Source: Gracilaria vermiculophylla
Lineage: Eukaryota; Rhodophyta; Florideophyceae; Gracilariales; Gracilariaceae
Length of the DNA stretch: 64,000 bases
Direction of reading: 5' to 3'
NCBI GenBank assembly: GCA_019155205.2
Contig: JAHNZQ020000016.1
Span: forward strand, 465,527 to 529,526
The stretch's first letter is position 1; each line of letters starts with the position of its first letter. Below, piece by piece: positions 30,910-43,558 of the stretch. The notes beneath the pieces are model-generated. The model had not been told where the DNA came from, searched no databases, and worked only from the letters and a program-made list of their open reading frames with translations. The position numbers and the translations under genes were made by a program.

Positions 30910-33900
30910 TTATGACTCCTGAGTAATCAATCGAATAATGGCATCTTTAACCCTTTGTCCCTCATGGTTCATATCTAATTCTATGTTTTCGAACTTCCTT
31001 AATAAAAGCTGGTCCAATTCTCGACGTAGCTCACGGGCAAGAACTGCGACCTGGGCCGGGGCTTTGAACAGTACCCATTGATCTACTGACATCTGACCGT
31101 TTTTGTGACTTACTCCGATATCTCCTCCGAAAAGCAAGATCGCATACGGCGATACCATTGTCGCGTCACGTATGAACAGTTTTGAAGTGCGTACCTTTTC
31201 ATAATATGCCAACCATCTCGTTTCATAATTCCCGACATGAAAATTAATTGATTCGGGATGCAAGAATACTCTATTAAAGTTCTTGGTCCTCAGCTTAAGA
31301 TCTTTGGAATTATGTCCTAAAGGAATGGCTCCTCCAGCCACTTCTCGATATTTTGTTTCTGGAAGATCGATACGAACTATGTTGGGATACAAAGCAGCAC
31401 AAATGACTGCCCTCAAAACCCTAACGTTTTCCCCATGCTGGTTCAGAGCTTCAGAACGCTCCCAACCACGGCTTCTTGCGCCTATTTCGGCAAAACCGAT
31501 ATCTCTTAGAACATCAGCAAGCCGTCTCCGCCCGTCAGCGATAGCTAACAATGATTTCCGGGATAAAAAATGCTGAGAACAAAACTTCTGCTCGGCAGAG
31601 TAACCATATCCATTTTCTCTGAGTTCACGCCATCTGTTGAATGCTTTTACGTGCGTGAGTAAATCAGACTTACCCCATTGAAACTTTGTCTTTGCAGCAC
31701 GAGACTGCTCTCTCTTATCGTATGGAGAATAGAATGGAGACCGTTCAGAAATTGTCGCCGCCACTGTTAGTGTCGCATCGAGACAACTGAACAACGATCC
31801 ATATACCAACAGTTTGCCAATTTTTGCGTCAACCGGTAGACCAGCAAGGTGCTTCCCCAAAGCTGTCATCTCCACAACAAAACCATCTGCCTTTTCATCA
31901 TTTTTTAGTTTCTTCAAAGCTCCTATGTTTATGAGATTGTCAATAGCGGTGGAGACAGACTGGTCATCCGGAGGATCAATGGCTTTCGAAAAGAACTTAT
32001 GAGGGTTACTCTTTTCATGGTCGTCAGGAACAATACTCAACACGTTGAGAATAAGATGTTCAAGAGCGACCCTTTGTATTTCTGGTTTTTGATGGGCCGC
32101 GAGTTTGTTCTCGAACGTATGTCTTCTTACAAGTCTGTAGCACACACCTCTAGAGACCCGACCAGCACGTCCCGCTCGCTGTTTGGCCGAAGCTCTCGAT
32201 ATAAAACATTCCTCTAAAACAGATGAGCCGTTTAGAGGATCATATGAGGATTCTTTGACTCGCAAAGTATCGATTACTTCCGTAACGTCGTCAATGGTTA
32301 TCGAGGTTTCGGCAATATTCGTCGAACATATTACCTTTCGCTTTCCTTTCGGAGCAGCGCGGAAAACCTTCGACTGGTCATCCGGGGACAATAAAGAATG
32401 AAGTGGTAAAGGCCATAGCTGATTTGATCCTGGGCCTGACGATAACCTTTGGACCATTGTCGAGATTTCTGCCGTGCCAGGTAAGAAAATGAGAAGTGCC
32501 CCGTTCTTATCTCTTTTGCGATTCTCGACATCAATGTATTTGACAAGCATATCAATCAAGTCAAAATTGACGAGAGACTCTTCAATAAGAGAAGCTACTT
32601 TTCGATTTCCTGGTAGTTCCTTTCCTTCGAACTTAACGGGGAGCATTGTAGCTTGTTGCCTTTGACTTCTCTCCTCTGATTGGTTTCCTTCATCGCTTTT
32701 ACCATCACTGTATGGATCATCGGCAGCAGCAAGCTCAGTCGCGCTTTGATGATTAGGAGACAAGTGCTGGTCTTCAGTGTATCCATGTCCGTTTTTCTGA
32801 GAGGGCCTCCATCTTTTCTTCGCATATTTATCTCCAGGTTTAAGGGAATAGTCCGTCAAGTGAACCACATCTTCCAGGTAATATTCTTCCACGGGGAAAG
32901 TTCTACCTGGTATAGAAACAACAGGAACTTCACATGAATGAGATATAGATCTTCCAGAGATATTGGAGAAATATGCGGCAAACTTCTCTGCTTCAAGCGT
33001 GGCTGACATTAAGACAACGCGCAGATTTGGCCTTAACGGCAATATGTCTCGAATAACAAGCATAAGAAAATCAGTTTCGGAAGAACGCTCATGAACCTCA
33101 TCGATTACAACATGAGATATGCTTTCAAGAAGCGGATCAGATTGTAAACGCCGCAATAAAACTCCTGTCGTGCAAAACGTAAGCCGTGTTTTTGTAGAAC
33201 GGCGTGTATTGAGCTTGACTTGATATCCCACGCTTTCACCAACAGCTTGACACCGCTCAGCGGCTACACGTTCGGCGACGGACATGGCGGCGATTCTCCG
33301 TGGCTGTGTGCATACAATTGAAACTGGAATTCGTTTCTTTGTTGCATCTTCCAACACAAATTGGGGTACTTGAGTGGTCTTTCCGGATCCAGTAGCTCCG
33401 CTGATTACAACGACCTGGTTTTGGTCCACAGCAGACAAAATTTCACTTCTCGCATTATACGCTGGTAGCTTCTTTCTTTGCTTGACCATCTCGTGAAGTT
33501 CGCGAGACTCTTTAAGCGGAGCAGCTGGCAAAATCTGTTCTACTCTCCCTCTCACGGACTGTTTGCTGCTTCGCGGGTGCTGTCGTTCATGTCGACGAGT
33601 TTTAGATCCTTGAGGTTTACTAGTCTCTTTGGAGACTTTTTCCTTTCTTTCAAGGGTGGCGTAACTCAACAACTCATCCATCGTCCCGTGACAAATTAAA
33701 GTGAGCACTTCATGCACGCAGAGAACAGGAACCCGATTTGTAGATGAGTCAGGTTGGTCAATCGAATCATGCAGCTCCGATATCCTTCCAGCCGCTGCTC
33801 GCATCAGCAATCGTTTCTGAGCAGACGTCAAAGAATCCACCTCTCCATCACTTTCATCAGAGCGTCCTAATACCAAAACCACAGGAGGCGAGAATGGATA

Positions 33901-35335
33901 TTGTTGATTCAGATCGATAAAGACAACAGAGGCTGGGGATGAAGTCTGAAATGCTGGAAATCCATCCTTGATATGTACTATTGCGCTCCATTTGTCTGGA
34001 AATGCAGAGAATGTACCTATCCCCAATGTGATGTCCTCCATATAAATAGCGGACAGAGATTCACCTTCTTCTAATTGCCCTTGTGAGATACTCGCTCGAT
34101 CCATACATGCTTCTGAGTCATTCACAGATGGTTTCTCGGTCAAAATCTCGTAGAGCATACGAAACGCGGATTCAAAGTTACCGTCTGTTCTTTTCAATGC
34201 CTTTTCTGCAGCATAACGTGATAGGCATACAAAGCTACAAAGCTCATCTCGGCGCTGGTCGTCGATTCTTCGTGGTCCTTCCGCACTGTCCTTAGAATAG
34301 AACTGAACAACTTCAACATCAGCCTTTGCAGCAAACTTGGCCGGTAGCTCTGCTTCATCCAGATTCAGGCAAAGATGATCTAATGCATCGTTTATATGTG
34401 TAAAACGTTGACTCGCATATGTGGCATCAAGCAATGAAAATCCTTGCCGCAAAAGCTCTTGTCGCAGGCTTGAAGCAGAATCGGTAACTTCTCTTTCATT
34501 ACTTCCTGCAGTGCGTAGGGATGACTCTTGCTTATCTGAAAGCTTTTGTTCAAGTAATACGTCTTCAATTAGTTGACGCGAGGCAGAAGAAATGCTGATT
34601 GTTGCTGACTCTTTGTTCTTCTCAAATCGCGAACGTCGTTCTGCCCTTTCTTTACGTTTTTCGGAAGCCGCAGCGCGCTTCTCTTGATTTTGTTGCATTT
34701 CGGCGAAAATGTTGTCCAAGGAAAGCCACACTTCTCGGTATTCCGGGGCCAAAAGCCTTTCTAAAGGCTTCCCGCGCTCGACTTGATGCAGCACGTTCAG
34801 AGCGGCATACTCCTCTCCGGGCTTCTGTCCCATACCAATTATCCTCGCAAAAGCCGATCCCTTCGCCGGTTTTCCGTCCTTGCGACCTGCAGGAATCGTG
34901 CACCGTGTGAGTTCGGAATTGTTCATTTTAGAGAAACTGCATATTCGCACAATTCACAGATAAAGCTACTCGTTAGGTTCCAAAAAGATACTCGTGCACT
35001 ACGCCAAACAAGGATCTAGAAACGTACTATGGACGGATTCGATTGTTCTTAATGCACCACTCTCGTAACAATTGCTGCGGGGATTTTCCGAGCCATCTTG
35101 AAGATGAGCCAGTCGAGCTTGACGCAGTAGAAGAGCTTGATGCTGCTGCCTTCTGCTTTCCCTTTGAAGGTAGTTTTGCCAATTCGTTGAGTTCGTGATC
35201 CTCTCGCACAGACTTGGACTTTGACGAATTGCCGGGTCCTCCATCGCCACGGTTTCGAACCGTGCCACCAGGATTTTTCGATAGAGAGGAAACAACTGCT
35301 CCCCCCGCTCCTGTTCTGCCTTTCCGCTTCCCCAT
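30910..35335 (-). CDS. DHX57: DHX57-like DExH-box RNA helicase (UBA-RWD), one intron
   Basis: Two exons, 35335-35028 and 34936-30910, give about 1444 residues. The 91-nt intron (35027-34937) has a GTACGT donor and TGCAG acceptor. Splicing joins the WCIKNNRIRP end of exon 1 to YFSKMNNSELTRC, restoring the N-terminal dsRBD-like module typical of DHX29/DHX57. Next come UBA-like helices (about 240-370), an RWD domain with GESLSAIYMED (about 395-470), and the helicase core: motif I GATGSGKTTQV (about 616), motif II DEVH (about 714), motif III SATLEAEK and motif VI QRAGRAGR. A WH/HA2/OB C-terminal region completes it, and a long charged insert sits between the RecA domains, as in this family. DHX57-type helicases act on structured RNA, probably in translation. 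The ATG at 34912 inside exon 2 is not the true start. Confidence 0.9.
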
Positions 35336-36665
35336 GCTTGAAAGGTACAGTGCCAGGGAAGGTTCGGAGTCGTCCGTGCCCGAGCAAACAACTTCGCTTC
35401 ATACACACAACGTACTATACAGGAACATAAAATGTACGAAAAAAAATAGATGTGAGAAAGCAAAAACCAATTATGTATTTTGCCTCACCAATTTTGAGGC
35501 ATCGAAGGCAATTACTGTATACCTTCGAAATATTCGCTGAGCGCCCCAAGCGGCAGCGTATCTATTCTTCAAGATTCAATCAACGCATTCCTCTTTAATG
35601 TGGACGTTGTGCTCTAATTCCTCGCACAGCAAAGGCCTATCCTAGAGCTATTTCTCTTTCCTCAAGAAGGCCAGAACTCTCAACGCACCCATTCGTGCAT
35701 TATCACCACCACGGTCGTTCAGTTCCGCTCTTCTTTAAATGTAGTATGGCCGTGCCGCTCAAAGCTATGAAAGTTTTGTAAGGAGGAGGATTACTAAAAT
35801 AATTGCTTTTATACTGTGACACTGTGACGTAGAGATGTGGATAGAGCTTGAGAAATAAACTCGTGATGGAGGTACTTGTGATATATGTGTTATCTGCAGA
35901 GAGTGAGCCCAGCAATATTTTTCACAAACGAACATCAAAACCTAGTGGCCGTCTGGTCATTTTCAGGTGTCTGTGAAAGTTAAAAGATGACTGACTGCCT
36001 TTGCTGTTTCTCAAAATTGAAGCCCCAGCTTCGAATCAACCCCAAAACTAGAAAGGCGTCACTCGTACGTGATCCGAAGACTATGCATTGCACTTCCCCC
36101 TTAGCTACCTTTACTGAGAGAAGGAGAGTGAATCTAAAGAAACGGATGTGAGATTTGTTTTGCCTGTGGATGTAGTCGTCATCGATATTACTTAGCACAG
36201 GCCCATTTATTCACTTTACCTGGTAGGCTCCACAAGAGAAGGCACGACAGACGAAGAAAAATGAATGGGAGACAAAAAGAAAATAGGAAAAGAGAGAAAT
36301 ACATGCAAACGGAGATGGATTGATGGAAGAAAGGACCAACAAATATTACTCGCGACCCCTTCTGGAGCCTTCCACCCCGTTCTAAACCGCAAGACTATCT
36401 CAAGGGTTGTAGCTTTACTAAAATGGGTATAGTAATGATTGCTAACTTCAAAAGAAGTGATTTGTGTTGGGTGCGTCTGCCATAGCTGAGAATGTACAAA
36501 TCTGCTACTTTTCAGTAGATAATGGCGCTATGAATATGCTGTATACATGTTCGAAGTATTCCGCGTTTTGTCTCCCAGTTTTCTAAGGCAAAAACCACCC
36601 GACGCACAATAATACAAATTCTTACTAGGAACGACTGCAGTGTGTTCCACACATAAACCATTTTT
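35336..36665. other. No gene recognised
   Basis: Promoter side of the helicase gene and 3' flank of the CNNM-like gene, both on the minus strand. Only short ORFs occur (108 residues or fewer, the longest being antisense to helicase exon 1). Nothing else stands out. Confidence 0.4.
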
Positions 36666-38625
36666 CTATGATGACCCACCTTGATCCACACTGCCATCCG
36701 CATCGTCCTCGGAGAGACGTATCGATCCGTAAGAACGCGTTGGTGGCTTCGGCGAAGTAACCCCTGTGCCTGTATTCTGGCGAACACGCGGCGGAATCTT
36801 CAGTGTGCGAGCATCAGTGGCATCTTTCGGCAGCGGACGAACTTGCAAAGGCTTCTTGTCTTCTTTGCCTTTTACGACCGCAATCGCTTGTACTGAAGAA
36901 TCAATGACAGCGGAACCTTCGGGATTTGATTTTGTTCTTCGCACAATATCTTCCGGTACGACGTTGTCATCTTCTCCCATCATTGATAGCGATGACTCGT
37001 TGGGTAAAATAGCATACTGAATGCCTGGACTACCAGCAGTTTCTTCCTCTTGGACGGTTTCCAAATGAAGGGTGGTCACCTCGGAGAGTTGAGCACGTCT
37101 CGGCGATGAAAGCTGAGGAGAAGCGAGACCCTTTTCGATATCAGTTGAGCTTTCCATACATGAGCTACCTCCCATGAGCAACGGCTGCGACACAGAGCTC
37201 CCTTTTTTAGCTTTCGTTTTCTTCCAGTCCTTGGGATAGGTTTCGCCTTTGTCTTCTAGTGGTTTTCGCAAACTCTTGACATCAAGTTCCTTCACCATGA
37301 GAGCCGAGCCTGAACTTCCAGGCAAAACCATTGCTTGAGTACTGATTGTTGTTGTCCGAACTAGCTTTCCATTCGAATCTCGAACTAAAACTTTGGTTTT
37401 GTTTGTATTATCAACGTACGTATCAGTTTCGTCGATGATTTCCTCCTGTAAAGTGTTTCAAAAGATTCAGTCAATGGTTAGTTGGTTGTCAATTGACAGA
37501 GCGTATTCACTTTATCCGAGCCCCCAATACTGATCGAAAACTTACCTGTAGAATTTCCTCGATAATGTCCTCAATAGAAACGATTCCTACAAATTCTCTT
37601 TCATCATGGTCGAGGTGGACATCGTTGTACACAATAGACATGTGACTTCTTCCCTTCTGGAACTCATTCAAAAGATCTGCAATGAGCGTATTGGCCGAGC
37701 ATTCAAGAGCTGGAGCAACACGAATTTTGTGATTTCTTTGCTTCTTGGATATAAGAGAACGAATCGGTAGATTGTCATCCGGGTTCACGAGAATGATTTG
37801 CTTCACTAACAAGAGACAAACAATATTGTGAGGGGTGTTTTCGTAAAGCGGGATACGCGAGTGCCCACTTCTAAGTATTTGCAACATTGTCTCACGGTCT
37901 AGTCGAGAATCTATGTCAAGCAGGAACACATTTTTGGCGGGCGTAAGAATTTGCGACACAGTCTTGACAGAAAACTCGAGTGCACCCTTCAAGATCGTGG
38001 TTTCATCTCGGGTCAATACAGCGTTGCTAGCATGAACATCGATCAGACCTTTCAACTCTTCTCGATTGTATATTGTGCCCAATTCCTCTCCCAAGAAAAC
38101 ATCTAGCACCCAGGCAATAGGAAATGACACTGGATACAAGAGCGTACGAAGAAACCTGACGAATCCAATCAGATACGAACCAATAATCAGGGGGTGGCGT
38201 GAACATATGGCCTGCGGTATAATCTCTCCGAAGAGCATAATCGACACTACCGATACGATGAGCGAAAAGATCCCACCCGGGACCAGGGCATCTAAAACAA
38301 GAGGCAGTAGCTCCGTAGCAATGGTGTTTGCGAATAAGAGCGTAACAAGCAGCAAATTGCCCTGCTCGCGAATGGGTTTGATAGCACGCGCAGCTGCAGC
38401 TTGCTTTGCATTGGTACTTTGCATAACAATATCAAGCCCCGTTGTATCCAAGCTCATTAGCCCAAGAGTTAATCCGGCAACACAGGCCGCAAGGAGCAAA
38501 CATCCTAGTGCGAGCACAACGAGAAATGGGGCCGGAAGGCCATGCAGCGGTGATAATTCCTGTACACCAGGAGAAGTAGAGTGTGCATCGCTCGTAACAC
38601 GCAGTACGTAAAGCAAACCAAACAT
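36666..38625 (-). CDS. CNNM/CorC-type DUF21-CBS membrane protein, one intron
   Basis: Exon 1 ends at 37546 and exon 2 runs 37445-36666. The 100-nt intron (37545-37446) has a GTAAGT donor and TTACAG acceptor. It joins DIIEEILQ to EEIIDETDTYVDN, the conserved run after the second CBS unit in this family. Read from ATG 38625 the protein has about 619 residues. It has a signal-like N-terminus, the DUF21 transmembrane domain (GLTLGLMSLD; FGEIIPQAICSRH) and two CBS domains (from TPAKNVFLLDID to FVGIVSIEDI). A long Ser/Pro-rich cytosolic tail follows. CNNM proteins control Mg2+ (and possibly other cation) efflux at membranes, with CBS domains sensing ATP-Mg. The frame is open to 38961, so a longer start is possible, but the extra 112 residues show no family features. 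Confidence 0.88.
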
Positions 38626-38961
38626 ACGGAAAAGAACACTTGCGAACAGGAAGTCTGACTCGACTTGAGCACCGAAAGTACAACCTGGGGTTGGGAGCAC
38701 AAACCAAAATTGCCCGGGTGAGACTTTCAGTTGGCGAAACTTTAAAATTAATGTATCTTCCGTGAGGTGAGGAACGGTTGCAGCTGCGCAGCGCGCCTGA
38801 AACGGGTCCGCGGTTAAAGATAGAAAGTGGATATGGGTGGGTCGAACAACACACGTGAGTAAATTGTGGCGTTTTAGATAATATGCCTTACAGAGTCGTC
38901 TTAGTGGCTGCCAACTGCCCCACGGTACGGCACGTCTGATGCGCAAGCTTCGAAATGCCAA

Positions 38962-40170
38962 GTTAGTTGCTATCGTGCTTTACTAGAAGAGCGCTTGAAT
39001 ATAAGTAGGGTCCGTTGCTAGGAGTCTCGACAGCGTGTTTCTACTCTACCAATTTTATTTGTATGCGCACGAGTTCTTCAAACATCTGCATGTTCCATAA
39101 AACCGCTTCGTCAGCGCAAATTCTTGAAGCAAAAAACTATTGGTTCAACTCAGGCTCTATCCAGGACTACATTGCCCGTCAGTATTGACGAGGTGAAGTG
39201 AGAGTCATGGGTGCATCGATTAGATTAACCCAACACAATAATCGAATATTTGCTCTCCAAACTTTCGTGACGGCTCGAGACATTCCGGCAAACAGTTCTT
39301 CGACAACACCATAAAGCACATCGATTCTACTCGCTGCGTTCGTCGGCACGGGCACATCAATGCATGCTTTGCGGTCCAGAAACGTAATGGCAGTATTCAT
39401 TCTGAACTAAAACTCAAACAGTGAGGTTTTGATCGCTCCACAAGTTGCCAATGAAAAATGGCTCCATGCAACCTCATGAAAGCTGCTCTCGATGCTCACA
39501 AATCTTTGTGGAACATAATTGCACTCGACTTGAGCACCTCGTTGGATAGAAACATACCGTGCTTCAAAAACCAATGAAATGAGAACAAGTTCTGTTCGGG
39601 TCTGTTGTCAAATTGTAGGTAGGTGCTGTATCAAGACGTGTTGTGTGTGTGGGTTTTCCGCTGACATTACAGGCACAAGAAAAGCCCGGACTGTCCGAAT
39701 TGCAAGTCGAACGCTTGTATGCGTTTCGTACGAGAATTTATGCTGCTCGGAACACTCACACATAGTAGATGCATATCCTCATCTGCGCGGGGAAAAGGCC
39801 ATGTTCCGTCAAGTCTTGACACGGTTCAGTGTTGCATCCCTTCTTCTCACATATAGTGTAGAAAACCATAGCTAACTATTTAACAAAATGTGCCTAGCCT
39901 AAGAAACAAGAGGTTTGAGTGGTTCGAATGGCTCAATCCTGTCATTCCAGAGTTCATGCAACCAATATGTTTTATCGAGGGCAAGCCGTGTGGGATATGT
40001 GGGGGTATCACCCGGCTGCGAGGGATGATAAGGTTTTATCATTAGATTTTTAATAATCCTATCTGCACATCCTACGCGAATTCATTTTGACAAGAAAAAC
40101 CGCAGCTCTTTTCTCTACTCGGCACCGCCAATGAATAGAGAGGGAAAGTGAAAATCGTGTAGATCGCATC
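38962..40170. other. No gene recognised
   Basis: A 1.2 kb stretch between two minus-strand genes. ORFs are short (98 residues or fewer) with no motif. Probably promoter sequence of the CNNM-like gene and the 3' flank of the nucleoside diphosphate kinase gene. Confidence 0.4.
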
Positions 40171-40906
40171 TTATTCGTAGATCCACGTCTCAGTGCATTT
40201 CTCATAACCACACAACTCCTCTTCTTTGAACCAGAGGGCAATTTCCTTCTTTGCGTTTTCAACCGAGTCAGAACCGTGAATGATATTCTTTCCCGTGACG
40301 ATGGCGAAATCGCCGCGGATTGTGCCCGGTGCAGACTTCAATGGATTTGTTGCACCAATCATCGCACGTCTACACAAGAAAGAAGAAATCGCTCATGTTA
40401 GCATCGGAACATATCGTAAACAATGAACAAAGACCTGTTTTGAAAGGTTATGGATTCGAATGCTGCACATACCCTTGTAGCACAATATCCTCACCGCTCC
40501 ATACCATAGCCACAACGGGGGAACTGGAAAGAAAAGCAGTCAAATCAGGGAAAAAGGACCTCTCACGCAAGTCCGCCTATGTTCTCAAATCGCGCATTCT
40601 CTTCGAAAGTTAGTCATTATGTCATCAATAGTAAGTAAGTCCATACAAGGACCAAATAAGATGGGGGCTACCGTACATAATGTTCCTCGGCGAGCTGCAG
40701 AGATGGTTTCACCAGCTTCATCGCTGCCAACTTGTAGCCGCGTCTCTCAAAGCGACCAATAATCTCCGAGACCAAACCCCGTTGAACGGCTTACGCATTC
40801 AAAGGTTGGGCATAAGTTAGTCTTTTGCGCACGCTTGTATACAACGGAGAAGCGATGTATCCAACGAACCATCAGGCTTGATCATTATAAAAGACTGTTC
40901 AGCCAT
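40171..40906 (-). CDS. NDK: Nucleoside diphosphate kinase, four exons
   Basis: Exons 40906-40870, 40789-40677, 40576-40473 and 40369-40171 sum to 453 nt, 150 residues, the standard length. Introns are 80, 100 and 103 nt, with donors GTTCGT, GTACGG and GTATGT; the first acceptor is AAG and the others are TAG. The protein reads [12 protein letters not shown], then [20 protein letters not shown], then the [10 protein letters not shown] strand, [17 protein letters not shown], and the active site [12 protein letters not shown] with the phosphate-accepting His. It transfers the gamma-phosphate between nucleoside di- and triphosphates. No plastid or mitochondrial extension is seen, so the cytosol is likely; an in-frame ATG three codons upstream (40915) would add only MKE. 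The first junction gives KPDA where KPDG is most common. Confidence 0.92.
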
Positions 40907-41350
40907 TTCTTTCATTGATCGATGAACGCGGCGATTCGAATGCAGTGGCGACGCGGATCTGCGTTGCTGCGGAGCGGGAGAGGGGCGCGGGAGGACGGAG
41001 GTATGAGGCTCTCCGGAGATAAGAGTGATGCGTCCAGGCCTGACAGCGTCCATGGGCCTCCCGTTTCCGGTTGTGCTGAGTGAAGGATCGCCCAATGTCG
41101 GTTACACATGTGGCATGAATTCAGTGGAAAACAGCGTCTCCGGATGCACAACAGAATCGCTGCTGGACGGGGAATCCGCCAAATCAGAAATTCGCCCCGA
41201 AGTGGGGCCGCTGTACAGTGCACAAACGGTACCGCCGTTCTGTAAAACGAAGCAAAAAGTTTTTTGGATCGAGGGTGATCGAAAGTCTGCAGACCTTCCC
41301 CCAAACGTCTAGAGGTCTATTTGCTCCCTTGGTAACTTACCAGACTTGAT

Positions 41351-41361
41351 CCGTTATAAAA
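41351..41361 (+). promoter_or_regulatory. TATA-like box of the carrier gene
   Basis: CGTTATAAAAC about 185 bp upstream of the carrier start codon, followed by a pyrimidine-rich stretch (CCCTTCTCTCTCCTC) that could mark transcription start. Position and sequence are the only support. Confidence 0.35.
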
Positions 41362-41540
41362 CCCTTCTCTCTCCTCGCCCACCCGTGACTCGGCAACTCA
41401 TCGTTCTTGGTTGGTGCACTCTCCGTTGCACACCAACTGTTGAGATCCCTGCGGGAGGGTGCTAGGGTCTTCACCAAACAGATTTTTGATGCCATAAAAA
41501 GCGTTCCGCCGTTAGCTCTATAATCATTAGCATCACCAAA

Positions 41541-42632
41541 ATGTCGTCACGCAAATCTACCCCACAAAAGGCACCGATGCCCAAGTTCCTTCAGTTCGTT
41601 TTTGGTGGCTCTGCTGGTAAGTATTCACCCCACTAAAATAAAGTTCTCGGTTTCAAAACACTGAAACCCCTTGAGTCTGACTCGGATTCTTCCTTCTGTT
41701 CACGTTGCAGGTATGGCGGCAACATGTGTTGTGCAACCTATCGATCTTATAAAGACGAGAATGCAGCTGGCTACTGCATCCCCGGGCGTGCTAAATCAGT
41801 AAGTTGTTGACAAACACGGCGCTCAAGAAAGTAGCAACTATTTTCCTAACCGACAAATACTATCAGGAATTTCGTCACGACTTTCCAGTCTGTTGCAGCC
41901 ACTGAAGGATTAACTGGACTGTATCGAGGGTTAACGGCAGGCCTGTTCCGACAAATGACGTACACAACGGGGCGTCTAGGTACTTTTGGTATTCTGAAGG
42001 ATTTCATGGCTCCTGATGGTTCGCCTTTGCCATTCTACAAGAAGGCGTTCGCTGGAATGGTGGCAGGTGCAATTGGGGCCGTGGTAGGCACACCCGCGGA
42101 AGTGGCACTGGTTCGAATGACTGCCGACGGCCGGCTGCCAGTTGCAGAGCGACGTGGGTACACCCACGTCCTGAATGCCTTATCAAGAGTGACGAAAGAA
42201 GAGGGGATTTTCACCCTTTGGCGGGGCACAATGCCCACCGTTGGACGAGCAATGGTGTTGAACATTGCGCAATTGGCCACATACGATCAGGCCAAAGAAA
42301 GCATTCTCAAGACCGGTGTTGTTGGTGATAATATATACGCACATGCAATGGCTAGCACTGTTTCCGCGTTCTTTGCCACTGTCGTTTCCATCCCGCTAGA
42401 CTCTGCCAAGACCAGAGTGCAGAACATGAGGGTGATCAATGGCGTTCCAGAATACACGGGAATGTTGGACGCACTTTCGAAGACAGCCCGACGAGAGGGG
42501 TTCTTTAGCTTGTGGAAGGGAATCACCCCGTACTTTTTGAGACTTGGTCCACACACGATTCTGACTTTTATTTGTCTCGAGCAGTTCAAGGCTGCTTACC
42601 ACCGAAGGCATAAGCATCGAAGGGCGACCTGA
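41541..42632 (+). CDS. Mitochondrial 2-oxoglutarate/malate-type carrier, three exons
   Basis: Exons 41541-41616, 41711-41798 and 41867-42632 give 309 residues, normal for the SLC25 family. Introns are 94 and 68 nt with GTAAGT donors and TTGCAG/ATCAG acceptors. The three carrier signatures are present: QPIDLIKTRMQL, TPAEVALVRM and IPLDSAKTRVQN, each followed by matching even-helix motifs. ALVRMTADGRLPVAERRGY, with its MTADG stretch, is characteristic of the oxoglutarate carrier (SLC25A11 and plant DTC) group. These carriers exchange dicarboxylates across the inner mitochondrial membrane, for example in the malate-aspartate shuttle. The gene diverges from nucleoside diphosphate kinase with about 635 bp between start codons. 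Substrate is inferred from subfamily motifs. Confidence 0.92.
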
Positions 42633-43558
42633 TGCAACCTGGTGACAACGTTGGAACTGAGAACCAGTTTCATACTACACGATACGATACACTGTGGGGT
42701 TTTGAGCGCGGAAAGAAAGACAACTTTGTTCCCTCTCATAAGCGGCTCCCCGCATTCAGAGCAATAAACAGAGCAGAGTTCTTATGTCGGGCTTCGTGTA
42801 TTAAAGTAGTATTCGTCGGGGGCAGAAACCAATTTGCGAATGGACAGCAAGTTGAGATTTGCTGGGGAATGAGGCCCTAGGTGGCGATCTGTTGCTTATC
42901 TGGACGATCTACTTATCTCACGATACAATTGACAACTTTCATCTTGCAATGAGACAGAAACTGAAGTCTGTTACCGAATTGTATTTTCGATAATGTCCAT
43001 GTCGTCGAGCTTAAAACCTCGTACAATACATCACATGATGTGTCGAGGAATGTGTATTCTCTATGCCACATATTGTCATGCAATTGGAGAGGGTTCATAT
43101 TTAAATCCGGGACAGACCGCACATATTGCCAGCGCAACACGTTGCATGATACTCAAAAGCATATGGTGCCTTCGTGTCGGATAGGTTTCGGTGACTCTCG
43201 GGTATATCGGGTCCTTGAGTTTCACCACGGAAAATGATATCGTTGAAGCCTACTACTAACGGAGGAGGAGGTTTCTTGAACTTTGAAAACCAAAAAAACG
43301 CATTGACCACACCTCTGGACCAAGAAGCGGAACATTAAAGAGCTCGCACTGACCACCCAGGGCAGCATGCATCTACGCTGGTGGTGGCCGTCAACCCTCG
43401 TGACCTGATCTGGATTTGCTTGCTGCATACATGCGGCACTAATACACGTGGCCAGTATGCAGATTGCGCTGCTTTTGGTGCCCAGCATCGGAGATGCATC
43501 TCTGATTGCAGAATATATGCTTCGGTGCGCTCCGTGGTGGGGAGCTTAAAACCCGTTC
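42633..43558. other. No gene recognised
   Basis: About 900 bp between the carrier and citramalate synthase genes, both on plus. Short ORFs only (109 residues or fewer, the longest overlapping the start of the next gene). It contains the carrier 3' flank and the promoter of the next gene. Confidence 0.4.

Noticed and set aside
38626..38961. 112-residue N-terminal extension of the CNNM-like open frame
   Set aside because: No family features; the Met at 38625 begins a signal-like segment. Kept as an alternative only.
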